From Mytilus trossulus (Eukaryota > Mollusca > Bivalvia > Mytilida > Mytilidae), in contig NC_086378.1 in NCBI RefSeq assembly GCF_036588685.1, positions 37,549,578-37,613,577 of the forward strand: a stretch of DNA of 64,000 bases, given 5' to 3'. Under the pieces are notes generated by a model. The model worked only from the letters and a program-made list of their open reading frames with translations, made no database searches and was not told the DNA's origin. Position numbers and translations under genes: made by a program. Of the stretch, positions 21,658 through 34,000 are shown piece after piece. Each line of letters begins with the position of its first letter. The first letter of the stretch is position 1.

Positions 21658-23506
21658 ATGAATATATAAATAAAAATGAAAGATTGGTCAGAATATTATA
21701 TATAAGTTGGTGTCAACAACAAGCCCTTGTATGAATAAACGATAAAAGTAAACATGAGTAGACATGAGTGCATACTTTCTATTTATGACTTTAGCAAGAA
21801 TACATTTTCATTGTTTAATATCGATGTTATGCATATTTCAGAGAGTTCGACAGAAAACACATCTCTTTATAATACGCACTATATATAACTACCTCTTGAG
21901 AATTTTTTAACCTTTAACTATTATTGCCAATTCTGATATGTAAATTGTTAGATGAAGTCAAATACCATCTTTCCATATGATCTTCCATATATATCTATAA
22001 GTTTTTCAGATAACGTTTATCAGCATCTCTACCAGTTGGATGCTAGAATTATCCCACAGTTGCAATCAGTTATCAAAGGTACTTTCGTCTTTACATAAGA
22101 CTCGCCAGTGACGCTCAAATCAAAATAGTTATAAAGTATAAGTACAAAGTTGAAGAGCATTGAGGACCCACAATTCCCAAAAAATGTTCCAAATAAATGC
22201 AACTTATGACAAATTGGTTGACTTTCTACTTGTGAAGAGTCAGGAGAAATTCTTTTTTAGAGGGATATCTAATTGAACCTGGGTACCAAAGTTTATATTT
22301 TTTGTAAGGTCACGGGATTTGTGTTTTTAGGTCATTCATTATTTTCCGAGGGGTATTTTTTTTAACTGATCGGCTTGTCTTTTTGTCCTTTGTAGGTGTT
22401 AGTCTTGGTGTCGGTTGTTTTTTTACCTTTTGTCCTACAATTTTTCACTTGTTTTTCACTAGATAGAAATATATCATCTTAATAAAATTAAAGGGGCATT
22501 AGCTGTCATGCTCACGGATTTGACTCAAAAGCCGTCATATTTGATTTATATCACATCCTAAAACACATATATCCAAATTAAAATAAGTCTGAAATAAACA
22601 ATTAACAATGCATGTACGCAATTTAACATATCAGATGTACGTGTGTATACAAGTCTAGACTCCATCTTTAATATTTCTATCGAGATGACCTCCGAAGACT
22701 GCCGATGGTCACATAACCAGATAAAAACAAAATCATAAATTAAAAGCGATCTCGTTCAATCGGATTTCTCTATGTCTGTTTGATTTATTGTTAAAGGTTT
22801 AAAAAATTATTTAATTATCTGTTTTACTTGTCTAAGAATTACTTTTTTGGGTGGATCGAAACAGTCAACAAAATGTTTCACCTTCGTTTCACTTTCAATG
22901 TTGACATTCTTTTGAATTTCCCTTTATTGATGAACACGACTTTAATAAAGATCCTTAAACGAAATCTGTAGATAATGGATTAATTTAAAGGTCACATGAA
23001 TACGGATTCAATGATTGATGTTTTTTAAATTTATTTATTTTGACAAAATTGAACCAAATTGACTGATACAAGTGAATTTTTTATTTCATCGTTATACTTT
23101 TATTAATGATTGAAATACACTGAAATACATCTCGTACCTTTTGTCACGTTTAATAAAGGTTTTATTCTTAATTAAAAGAAATAGCAAAGCTCATAGCTGT
23201 TAAATCATTTCCGGAGATGTTGGTCCGTCACAGTGATATGTTTAATATTTTTTTCTCACTGGTTACCGGTTACCGGATACCTGACTTTTCTATTTTCCTT
23301 TCCAAATCGAATATGATGACAATTCCAGTAGAAGAAAGAAAAATAAATCAAGACACCTCATTATAAATTAGTAAACAGGGGTAACAAAAATATAAAAGAA
23401 CTGCTTAAGTTAGAAAAACCTATATAAACAAAAGGCGATAGCTACCAAACTCAAAAATCCAAAGGGATGTCGAAAACAAACTGACAAATAACGTTTGTTT
23501 ATTGAG
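21658..23506. other. Gene-free segment with dispersed repeat fragments
   Basis: No gene seen. A copy of the mussel repeat containing ACATAAGACTCGCCAGTGAC lies at about 22066-22200. At about 22335-22450 is a fragment resembling the TGTCGGTTGTTTTT part of the repeat at 61340-61600. Confidence 0.5.
22066..22200 (+). repeat. High-copy mussel-type repeat (AAGACTCATCAGTGACGCTC family)
   Basis: Has TATCAAAGGTAC, ATAAGACTCGCCAGTGACGC and TACAAAGTTGAAGAGCATTG. The same order of blocks recurs at 54450-54575 and 60945-61120, and reversed near 63590-63770. Confidence 0.75.
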
Positions 23507-24585
23507 TTAAGGTTAATGTGGACCCTTTGGCTAGGTATCAGGTTCGTTCGCACCCAATACACATTCGTAACTAAACGTTCGCACCTCGCACAATCGAACC
23601 CAAGGTTCGTTGGCACCCTACATGTTCGCACCCAATTTTAAATCCTATTCCAGTTGAATAATATGAAAATCATGATTGTTGTTTTAAATTGCTCTTCTAC
23701 ATGTATCCAGGTGTAATGATAAGTCGTTATACTAAGGCTATTTTCTTCCTATTTTTTCTGTAGACTTAGCTTTAATTTTTTACAACCATGCATTGGCAAG
23801 CTTGATAACAAGTAATTGTTTGTCAGTAACTAAATGTACGATGATGTCCCATACGGAACCTTCTGACCTTGTTTGTTTACATTAAAATTTCAATGGCGAC
23901 AAAATCATGTGATGTCAATTCGTTATATCCAATCAAACTGTTCTACTGTTAATTAGGGGTTTTTTCAGTCTACGGCAATTACTTTATTTTTTTCTGGGAT
24001 ATTGCTTCAAAATAGTTTGCAATAGTTCTGGGTTTTATTCAACAGGAAAACTCTTTTTTTGCCATCCCTTTCGACATCAAGGGAATTTTGTATGAATATT
24101 TACCTACAGTGATGATGGTCAGAATATCAATCTTTTTATAATGAATAAAAAGAAAATTCTATGAAAAATAAATGTAAATTGTTTTTTATTAACCAACTTA
24201 ATATGCCTGTTCAAAATTATGGCATGGACATCGTTTTTTCATATAGTTTTCCATTCATTTTGGTTGGGCTTTTTTCGCGGGAAAATCGCGTAAGAGGTAA
24301 GGAGCATGTCATTTTTAAATTCCTAAAAATATGATTTGCTTGACCTGTATTGCCTGCCACAAGATTGATGACGCTGAATGGAATGTACACAAAGCAATGG
24401 AGGCCAGAAATGGGATTTTGTGAAGTTCTAAAATGTTTTTAAATATTCGGAAGTTGGGATTGAAACGGGCATAAGAAAATTGGCATTTTTTGGCAATAAT
24501 TGAGAACAACAATGAAAACTTACCTTTAGAAATGTCTTTTTATTCAAAAGTGCAGAAAAAACGTATTTTGCACTGTTTTTCTATG

Positions 24586-24707
24586 CCGGAAGTACCGTAG
24601 TGATATCAATGCGGAGTTTCCCCGTGTGTTAAGTTCAAACACAAATACCTAACGAACTGACAAGATGAACGATTTTAGACTACGGTAGGATATGTAGGTT
24701 GATATGA
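24586..24707 (+). promoter_or_regulatory. Candidate promoter and 5' untranslated exon of ZFP64
   Basis: CCGGAAGT (24586-24593), an ETS-factor consensus common at metazoan promoters, precedes a CG-containing stretch. A donor-like GA|GTAAGA falls at 24708. Splicing to the acceptor at 27881 would place a short leader before the start codon. A diverged second copy of 24620-24696 sits at 27445-27518. Speculative: there is no transcript evidence and other origins are possible. Confidence 0.25.
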
Positions 24708-25119
24708 GTAAGACATTGAAGATTTTAATTTACACCTGTGTTAAATTTTACCTGTAAATCAAAGAAGATGTGTAATTATATGGCTTCACTTGACAGCTTG
24801 GGTGTCAAACATACTGGTAATCAACAATGCTTACCTCTGGCTAATGACCGCTAATTGCTGTTGTGTGATAAAAACTTGTATTAAATTTTTGAAATAAATT
24901 TTGGTTACTTCCGTTTGATTTATAGTTCAAAAATGTAAATTGTAAAATGAATGAATTATATTTTGATCAAATAATCATAAAAGGATGGTAATTAAATGAA
25001 TTTGAATGTTTTGGACAAATAAAATAATATTAATTTACAAAATATTGTGGGAATCTAGACTTCTTTTCAAAGATTAAATTGAAAATTATATAAGAATTTT
25101 GACTATTACAACTGATTGT

Positions 25120-25270
25120 ATTTACCGACCGTGTGAGGGCTGAAAAGCCAGTCAAGGTCGTTAAACACTTCCATATATAACTGACTGTACCGACTGTGCA
25201 AGGGCTGTATAGCCAGTCAAGGTTGTTGGAAACTTCCATTTGTTACTGACTGTGTTAGGGCTGTGTTGCC
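25120..25270 (+). repeat. Tandem repeat with AGGGCTG...CCAGTCAAGG unit, about 2.5 copies
   Basis: Three blocks each carry ACTGTG or CCGTGTG, then AGGGCTG, an AGCCAGTCAAGG-type segment and ACTTCCAT. Period is roughly 55-70 bases with indels. Confidence 0.75.
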
Positions 25271-25363
25271 AGTGAAAGTTGATTGTATGATAAAGATAAA
25301 AAAAAAAAAAGATGTTGATTGTATGAAACTTTGATAATATTCAGAATTCTACTTGTAAATGGC

Positions 25364-25822
25364 TTGAACAAGGGGTACAATCAAAACCACGTGATGGATA
25401 TACACACACCGGAAGTTACAGTCGAACTCGCCGCTTGAAAGGTTAGTAGTTGCATTTTCTTGTTTATATCAATTAAATTTTGATTAATAAGTTGGCACAC
25501 CGAATGTCGGATAGTATGTAGTTTTAAAATACACAATTGTTTTTGCTAGAAAGCGTGCAGGTATTGCAAACACTTCGACACAGTTATCTGGTGAAATATT
25601 GGAACTGTGTCGAAGTGTTAGCAATAACTGCACGCTTTCCAGCAAGGATAATTGTGTATTTCAAAACTAGATAGTATCCGACATTCGGTGCACTACCTTA
25701 TTTATTAAATGTTATTGATATAAACAAGTAAATACGACTACTTACCTTTCAAGCGGTTTGCTCGACTGTTACTTCCGGTGTGTGTATATCCATCACTTGA
25801 TTTTAATTGTACCCCTTGTTGA
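25364..25822. mobile_element. 458-base near-perfect palindrome (foldback element)
   Basis: Arms of about 210 bases run from AACAAGGGGTACAATCAAAA to TTTTAATTGTACCCCTTGTT around a short core near 25592. Few mismatches are visible, so the element is young or maintained by conversion. Each arm contains CACACCGGAAGTTAC and GAAAGCGTGCAG. The transcript would form a long hairpin. Confidence 0.85.
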
Positions 25823-27338
25823 ATAAAACTCTGTATCAGTTGAACAATTTGCATGACCCAGACCCATAGATGTTGAAATGTCGAAATAAATTTTGTCAGT
25901 AAAATAGGTTTTCAGTCATTCAACTAAAAAAAGGAAAATCTTTAACACAACGTCTCAAGTTTCTAGAAATATGACTTTTACAATGCTAAAAAACAAGCAA
26001 TTTACTATTGTTATTGTTAGTTGTTTTTTAATTAATTTATCATGTTAAAAATATACATGTATAGCATATTTCTTTCTTATTTGTATACATTCATTTATTT
26101 GCAAGCAGTGAACAATCAATTATCAAACACAACACAAAACAAGAAACAGATTCGTCTCAATATTTTTGTTTGATAATGTGTTATCATTCAAATAGAAAGG
26201 CAACAAGGGTTCTAGGGTGTATTTATATAAACACATTACATTCTGATGGAAATGAAAGAACACTTTAAAAGACAATTTCTACATTGTAAACTTACGAAAA
26301 AAATTAATGCCGATAAAAAACCTCTTGATATGAGTCCCAATCTCCTGACCAAAATTTCCCAATCTCCTGATCTGAGTTTCACAGTCCATCACATGTATGT
26401 GATATAAAGTTATAGTAATACACTAACCAAACATGATAAAGATTTATTCAACACTACAAAAAAGATGACAGAACCTCACTTTATTTAGAAACAATGAGTT
26501 GTTTTTTAACAACACACTATCCAAAACCTGTTTAAGATTTATTCAAGACAAAAAAAAAATGAATGTTTTCTCACTTTATTTTGAGACAATGACAACAACT
26601 ATAGTATAGGAATACACTTTCCAAAACTTGAATACAAAGTTATTAAACTCAAAACCAATATAAAATTGAGCGCAAACTTGTAGGGTGCGAACAGCCTTTG
26701 GGTGCAAACATGTAGGGTGCAAATGTGAAAGGGGACTAAAATAGCCGTAATTTCACTGAAAAATTTAATCTGATAACAGACAAACCTGTGCATCTGTAAA
26801 AAAAATTAAGGCATAACATGCCCTAGATAAATAAATTTCAAATATGTTTTATGTTATAGAACATGTCGAATAATAAAAACTTACCAGGATTTTGTAGTTT
26901 ACTTTTCATTCCTCCAGAAGGTGCCAAAATAAACCAAGTTGTGAAACCGGTTTGAGAACTTCCCCGCAGGTAATAATTGAAGTGAGCTGTATTGATTGAC
27001 ATGGACAATAAATACCCGACAATAATTGGTGATTTAAACTGTGTACCTGAGTGGACCATTTTAAGGAAAACTCAACTGTTTGTTAATTTTTATCATCTTC
27101 TGCAGGGACGAAAAAAAGTGCACAGCAAAATCCAGTTAAGTTATGAATTTTCTAAATCATACAATGCATTTGAATTCTATTCATCTAGGGCATGCTATGC
27201 CTTAAAACTTTTCCAGATGCACAGATGTGTTTGTACTCAGAGTAAATTTTGAGGTGAAAAATCGACCATTTTAGCCAAAGGGTCCACATGAACCTTAAGC
27301 AGTTAAACCTTCCAATTGATATTTTATAGTGTGTTTTT

Positions 27339-27646
27339 CCACAGTCGCCTGAAGATTTCATAATTATAGGGAAAAAATGGGGGAACTAAAATATGTTAAG
27401 TAGTATATTCTAGCCTGAAGATTTCATAATTATAGTGAAAAAATGGGTGTGTTAAGTTTAAACAGAAATACCGAATGAACTAACAAGATGACTGATTTTA
27501 GACAACTTAGGATATATAATATACTACTTAAGATATTTTATTTCCCCCATTTTTTCCCTATAATTATGAAATAATACTACATGTACTACAAATAATTTAT
27601 TTCTACCATTTTTTGCTATAATTATGAAATCTTCAGGAGACTGTGG
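27339..27646. mobile_element. 308-base inverted-repeat element directly upstream of ZFP64
   Basis: CCACAGTCGCCTGAAGATTT at 27339 is mirrored by AAATCTTCAGGAGACTGTGG ending 27646. A second, inner pair repeats the ATTATAGGGAAAAAATGGGG block. The core holds a diverged copy of 24620-24696. It ends 243 bases before the ZFP64 start codon. Confidence 0.75.
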
Positions 27647-27888
27647 TTTATCTGCATGTATGTTGTGATGTTATACTTTTGTTTCAGAATAGGGAGAAGG
27701 TTTGGTACGGTACCATTAAAACATTTAATCCCTCTACAAATGTAGGCTGTTCCCCGAAAAAGGTTGATTTCTCATTAACGGTAACCAAAGAGTGACTAAA
27801 CCCTTTTGCTCCATACTATCGTAATAACATAAAGCAAAACATTTCTCTGTAAGTGTGTGAACAGTTTATTGTATATTTTAGATTAATT

Positions 27889-28026
27889 ATGGATACCCAT
27901 ATTTGTGGTGCCTGCAAGGCTGAAATAAATGATTTGGATGAATTTATTGTTCACAAGAAACAAACTTGTCCTGTGTTACATGCAGTCCAGAAAGAAGTCA
28001 GACATGATCAGCAATCATGTAACTCA
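27889..28026 (+). CDS. ZFP64: ZFP64 exon 1 (coding): N-terminal C2HC knuckle
   Basis: Acceptor TATTTTAG ends at 27881 and ATG is at 27889; donor GTAAGT at 28027. 46 codons, phase 0. Cys6, Cys9, His22 and Cys27 form a C-X2-C-X12-H-X4-C zinc knuckle, as at the N-terminus of ZFP64. The acceptor shows that a non-coding exon lies upstream. Confidence 0.85.
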
Positions 28027-31000
28027 GTAAGTTGATTATAATTCTTCCTTTATTTCTATTGGGCCAAACAAAAAAGTATGTGTGTTTACTGTTACATGCT
28101 GAAAAAAACAAGGTAGGTAGGTTGTTGGTTTTTTTACATTCAGTTTATCAAATGTTTATGGAAGCAACATTGTGATTTTAACGGTGCTTTATCAAAAATA
28201 GCCATTGAAACTTTAGATACAATTAAATTTAGGATAGGTGGTACAGTAGACACACATACTTTTTTGGACTTAAGCCTATCTTATAGAATTAGATTTGAGT
28301 AAAAACTTTGTACTATATATCAACCAAAAATTTTAGCAAGTGAAAGATACTGCAAACTTTGTAAAGATAAAGTGGAAGATGAAGTTCATTTTCTTTTATA
28401 TTGTCCTCTATATAAAGACCTTCGAGAGAAGTTTGATATTTTCAAAAACCTTAATAATGATGACGATATCAAATCAACGATTTATTTACTTAACCCAGTA
28501 AATCTGGTTGACACCAGACAAATATGTAATTATTAAAGTCAAGCTTTTGAAGTTCGTTATAAAAATCTAATGTCAGTTGGTCTACCATAAGTATAATACT
28601 GTGTAATACTGTGATATTATATATATAATTAGTACATGTACTTGAAATGTTTTCTGTATGTTGTATTTGCATAAATTGTCATGTTTAATGTGTTTGTATC
28701 TTGGACTACGCATTGTATCATATGTGCTTTGTCCAATAAAATATTTGAATTTGAATTTGATATATGTTAAGGAATTATGAATACTGTTGTAATTGTATCA
28801 TATTTTAAATTGATAGTTTGAATTAAAGTCTATACAGGATGTATATATGACAATGTGATTACAACCTTAAAGCACAAGTAAACCAAAAATGACATTTGGA
28901 CATCATCATATTGTCTATAACAATAAACAAGTCTCTCAACCATATGTTAGGATCTTAATTTTTCAGAGTCTTAAAAAAATGATATTTATAGCGAACCAAA
29001 TGAAAGTTTACCATAGAGTCGTCTGCTCTTGACCAAGGTATTTAAACTTTTGCAAGTTTACCTGTACCATTGAATCAATACAATAGCTTTTGTTCTCTGT
29101 TTAGTTTATTCACTGGGACATTTAAATTTCTTCTAGGAGAAATCTATCACTCATTGATTAATTTGCCTGACCAAAACAATATTTTTTCTGTTAATTGAAA
29201 TATATGTATAAACTCACATAAACTGCATGTGATACAGTATTTATCCAATCTCAATAATATATTTTCAATCAATTCAATATCAGCACTGATTTAATTAAAA
29301 AAAAGTTTATTTCTAATTTTTTTTACTACTGCATGCATTTGTTTCAAAGTATTTGCATGTTTTTTGTGGTTGTTCAGTTATAAAGAATACATTTATGAAG
29401 ACCTTTATTGAAACATAAGCTTTTCAAGTTTTTATTTGTGAACAGTCTAAAAAAAGCAAATTTTAATAGTTAAATGTTGAAATTTGATTAGAAATCAACT
29501 TTTAATTTTTAAATCAGTGTTTATATAAAACAAAATGAAAATGTGTTTTTGATTAAATAAATACAACATCACATGCAGTTTTATAATCACTTATTTGTAC
29601 ATGTATTTCCATCATTGACAGTTCAATTTTTTGTTCAGGTAAATTAATCAGTGAGTGATAGATTTCTCTTGCAAGAAATTTAAAGGTCCCATTGAATAAA
29701 CTAAACAGAGAACATTACCTGTTGTATTTGTTAGATGGGACAATAGAACTTACAAAAGTTTAAATGGACAGGTAACTTGCAGGTTAATCTGTGGAAAACT
29801 ATGATAGGTTTCGCAATAATAAAACAAATACTATCAAAATCACATCCTTTTAAATCTGTTTTAAAAAAAATATCATTTACAAATTTTAATTATTTCAGGA
29901 TCAATTTTTGAAAGAAAATGAAACAGAAAACAGCAATTATTCATTTCAACACATTTCCATACCTAAGAAAACAAGTGAAGAAATTTTTAGAAGACACTCA
30001 GAATCAAATCTACCTTCAAATTCATTACACATTTCTGGATATGATCATATACCAGTGACAGATATTGATAACACTGAAAATGGAAAAAATCATCAGATTC
30101 AGGTTTCAAGTATTGAACAACCAGCCAATCCTAGTACAGAACATGAAATATCTGAATCAGAACAGAATGTTGATAAAACAGCTGTGGATCATTGTAAGGA
30201 ACATACTTCAGCTGAATCAAAACAATCACTATTGAATAAATCAAGAGACTTTAACCATTTACCAACAGAAAGCTCAGGACTAAATGCATTACATGAACAC
30301 CCTGAAACTTTTAAATCATGCAGTGCACCAACTAAGGTAACCGGTATTGAAGGTGCATCACAAGAAATAAAACAAAAAACAATACAAGAGGGTGTATCAA
30401 ATTCATTAGTTGAGAATCATTATTCAGGCAGTGATCAGAATGAATTAAAACATTTAGCTGAAGTCAGTTCTCAGCTTGACTGTGCCTCAGCTGAATCAGT
30501 TGTCTGTAAACCACCTCCTGGTCATGAATACATTCAATCCACACTTCAAGATAGATTGTCAAATGATAAAATCTTATGCCACAGTCCGTCAGCATGGTCA
30601 GTAACTCATGAGACTCCATCCACTTTACATACAGGGCTAATCAACACATCGTCTTTGGACATGTCAACTGAAGTGACAGCTCTGAATCTTATGTCACCTG
30701 TAATGTCAACAGAGGTTTCTTCTGCCGTTTCTACTTCTGTGCCACCAGTAATGACCGCTGAAAGTTTCCCTGTGAAATCAACTCATTTATCAACTGAAAC
30801 CACTATTGGACCACCTGTGACATCAACTGAATTATTAAGTGAAGTGTCAACTTACATATCAAACCAGAGGATTCCAGCTACAATGTCATCCGAAATGACT
30901 CCTGTGTTGTCAGCTGGCGATTCCTCAAGGATGCTGATTAAGATGACACCTGTATTGTCAACCTCAAAGCCTTCTGTTCTTTCTAATGAAGTGTGTCAAC

Positions 31001-34000
31001 AAGATCTGTCAACTGACATTAGAGGTGAGGTGTTATAACTTATAAGTCAGAATTGTCTGTAATTATCTTTATCACCATCTATATATCTTTTCCAGCAAAA
31101 GGAACTTCATTTTGGATCATGTCGTATGATAAGATCAGTTCACAGTATTGGTTATAAATTTTTACAATGATTCTGGTTATAAATTTTTACAATGTATCTG
31201 GTTATAAATTTTTACAATATATCTGGTTATAAATTTTCATAAAAAAAAAAGTGGTGGTTTCAGAGTTAGTGGAATTTGATAGAAGTGGAAGCTTCTTCCT
31301 TCTTAATTTACATAAAAAAGATAATTCATATTTACTGTTCTGGAAGTTTATTGAACACACTTTATTATTAAAAAAGAATAGTCCTTGTTTAATTTATAGA
31401 ACTTGTAAGTAAACATATTTTCCTTTATACTTTCAGGAAATCTTGCACAAGAGATGATTCCACAAACTTTACACATGGTCATTGATCACAATGGCACTTA
31501 TTCTTTGGTTGCAAGATCACAGATCTCAGAATTTCTCAGCCCTGTTACACCATTATCATTATTTCCCAGTAAAGAAACAAACCGACCTAGATCACATTTG
31601 GCCGAAAAGTCGATTCCAATTGACAACATACCACAAGTAGCTCATCTTCCCACATATGAAGACAAATCTAGAATGATATTGAGTATTTCAAACGACTTGA
31701 ATAGATCATCCCCCCAAATAACTTCTGATCAGATTATTGCAGTTCAAAATGAAATGTATCTAAGTTCTGGTAAATTGCAGCTTACGCCTGTTTCTTCTGT
31801 TGTTGCAGAGCCCAACTTAGAGCCATCTCAATCAACAATCAATCTTGGATTACAGCATTATGGATATCATTCTGTTCCTCATTCTAGTGTCAATTCTGGG
31901 AATATTACCCAACAGGATCAGATATTGAATACTACCCCTACTAGTCCCCTGAAAGTTGTAAGAAATCTAATGACAAGTTACCAAGACAACAGTGTAAGTG
32001 TTGCTACACTGGATACACTGGCAACAACTACACAACTTCTAGCTTCAAGTTCAGCTGGCCCTTCAAAAGTACTAAATGTTATTGCACCAAATGGTCATTG
32101 TTTAGATCATGACTTGTCAGGAAAAATTACTTTAGATCCAAAAAGCACAGTAGTGCCATCTTTTAGTCAGAAACCAGTACAAGTGTATGACCGGCCACAA
32201 TTTGTTGTTATTCATGAAAAAAATTCTAGTCAGCCAAATCAGAAACATGAAGATTACCAACCTGTTCAAGAAAATTTGCAAGATGGTGCAGAGCAAGGAA
32301 TTTTGATTCCAACCCACAAAAATCCAGTACAAAATATTATCTCATTAGAATCTGGTATTTTAAATGTAGGACAAGATCATAGTATTGCTCATGATGAATA
32401 TAAAGCAACACTGACTGGATCCAGGGAAAACCAATCTTTTGTACTGAGACAGGGTCCAGAACAACAACATTTGGTGTACACTTCTGTAGAAGATGTTGAT
32501 AGAAATATCCAATCTCAAAGTTTAGTTAAAGGAGTTGTAACTCATTTATTAGACAAACAGGTGAAATATAGCACTCCTGTATTACCTTCAAGAGTTACCC
32601 AAAAGCCAGATTCTGATAAAAGGAAGGAGAAAACAAAACCCTCTTTAAATACAAATATTGAATTAGATCAGTCTGGAAATCATAAGGAGCAAGTCCTTAA
32701 TTTGAACAAAACACATGATAAGAATGAAACTGGAGTATCTCTGATAAACAATGATTGTATTGAAAAACTAAAGGAAAGACAGTTACAAAAAAGAGTAACT
32801 AAAGGTAAAGTTATAACAATTGATGCATTAAGTAACAGGAATTCTTCAACTAGTAGATATCAGTCTTCAGATAAACATGTAGAATCTGTACAAAATTTCA
32901 AAATGGCTCATGATGTTGCCATAGGACAAATCTCTTTTTTCCAAAATGAACCTCTGCCTGAAGGTAATTTAATTCAGAGTTCCAACGATCCTGTTTTACT
33001 AAATAGGGAAACAGAAAGGGAATTAGAGGGTTCTGAAAAATATAAAAGTCAAAGTTATTCAAACAGAAATTCAGTACATGGTGTACAGAGAGGAAATTCA
33101 GAAGATAGGGCTGAAGCAAATACACAACCCGAAATTAACCAGAAACATAGAAGTACAGACCAAATTTCAGAAAGAAATGCATCAGGAATACAATATGTTT
33201 TACATAAAACACCAGAGAAAAACTATTTTTTACCCATCAACACTGCTGAATCGAGAATGGAAGGTGATATACAAACCTATCAACCTGTGCAGGTATGGAC
33301 ACCTAATCATATAGCTTATAGCAACTGTTATTAAAGTACCTCCCAATTTGGATGTTTGAATTTATGAATTTTTTATTTCAATGCATAAAATTGAATTGAC
33401 GGTTAATTTAAATTGTATTTGATTAAAACCATTAAAACCATTAAGCATATGAAAATAAATGGGAAGACATCAGTGTTTCCATTAAAAAGAAAATTAAAAT
33501 GCAAATCAGAATAATGGTTCTATGGTTTTAAATATAAGAATTTATGTTCATGTGTAAGATAAATAATTTACTCAGTTTATTGTCATTTAGAAAAGTCATT
33601 ATTGTTTCTTTGGTTATAAACATTTTCATAAATATACAAAGAATAACCAAACTTTGAAAGATTATTTGCTAGGAGAACTCTATTGGAATATTTTTATTTG
33701 TATAAAGAGAGAAAATTTAAGTAAGGTGTATTTTTAATACATTTGAAGGAACTACTTTTTGCTCTAATTGCATTTGAAATTAAAAGAAAAGCATTACTTT
33801 TTAATATTTACTTTTAAAGGAATTAGAAAATCAGAATATTCCTCCACAACAAGATGGTTCTAACACAGTTGCTTCCCCTGGACAAATTCAGTACACTGTT
33901 CATTTACATCAAGTGCAGCAGGTTGGTAAGTATACTGTTTTATTTATTTAAATACTACTGTTAAAACAGTAAAAGTAGAATGAACAATTTCTAGAGGAGT

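Larger units (their letters stand above)
23511..27294. mobile_element. 3.8-kb TTAA-flanked element upstream of ZFP64
   Basis: GGTTAATGTGGACCCTTTGG at 23511 is mirrored, with one change, by a copy ending at 27294. TTAA flanks both ends (23507-23510 and 27295-27298), the signature of piggyBac- or Kolobok-type insertion. Just inside the left end, GTTCGCACC motifs recur at about 23546, 23579 and 23623; the complement GGGTGCGAAC/GGGTGCAAA clusters at 26684-26730. No transposase was found. It contains a 458-base palindrome, a short tandem repeat, and possibly the 5' exon of ZFP64. Confidence 0.65.
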
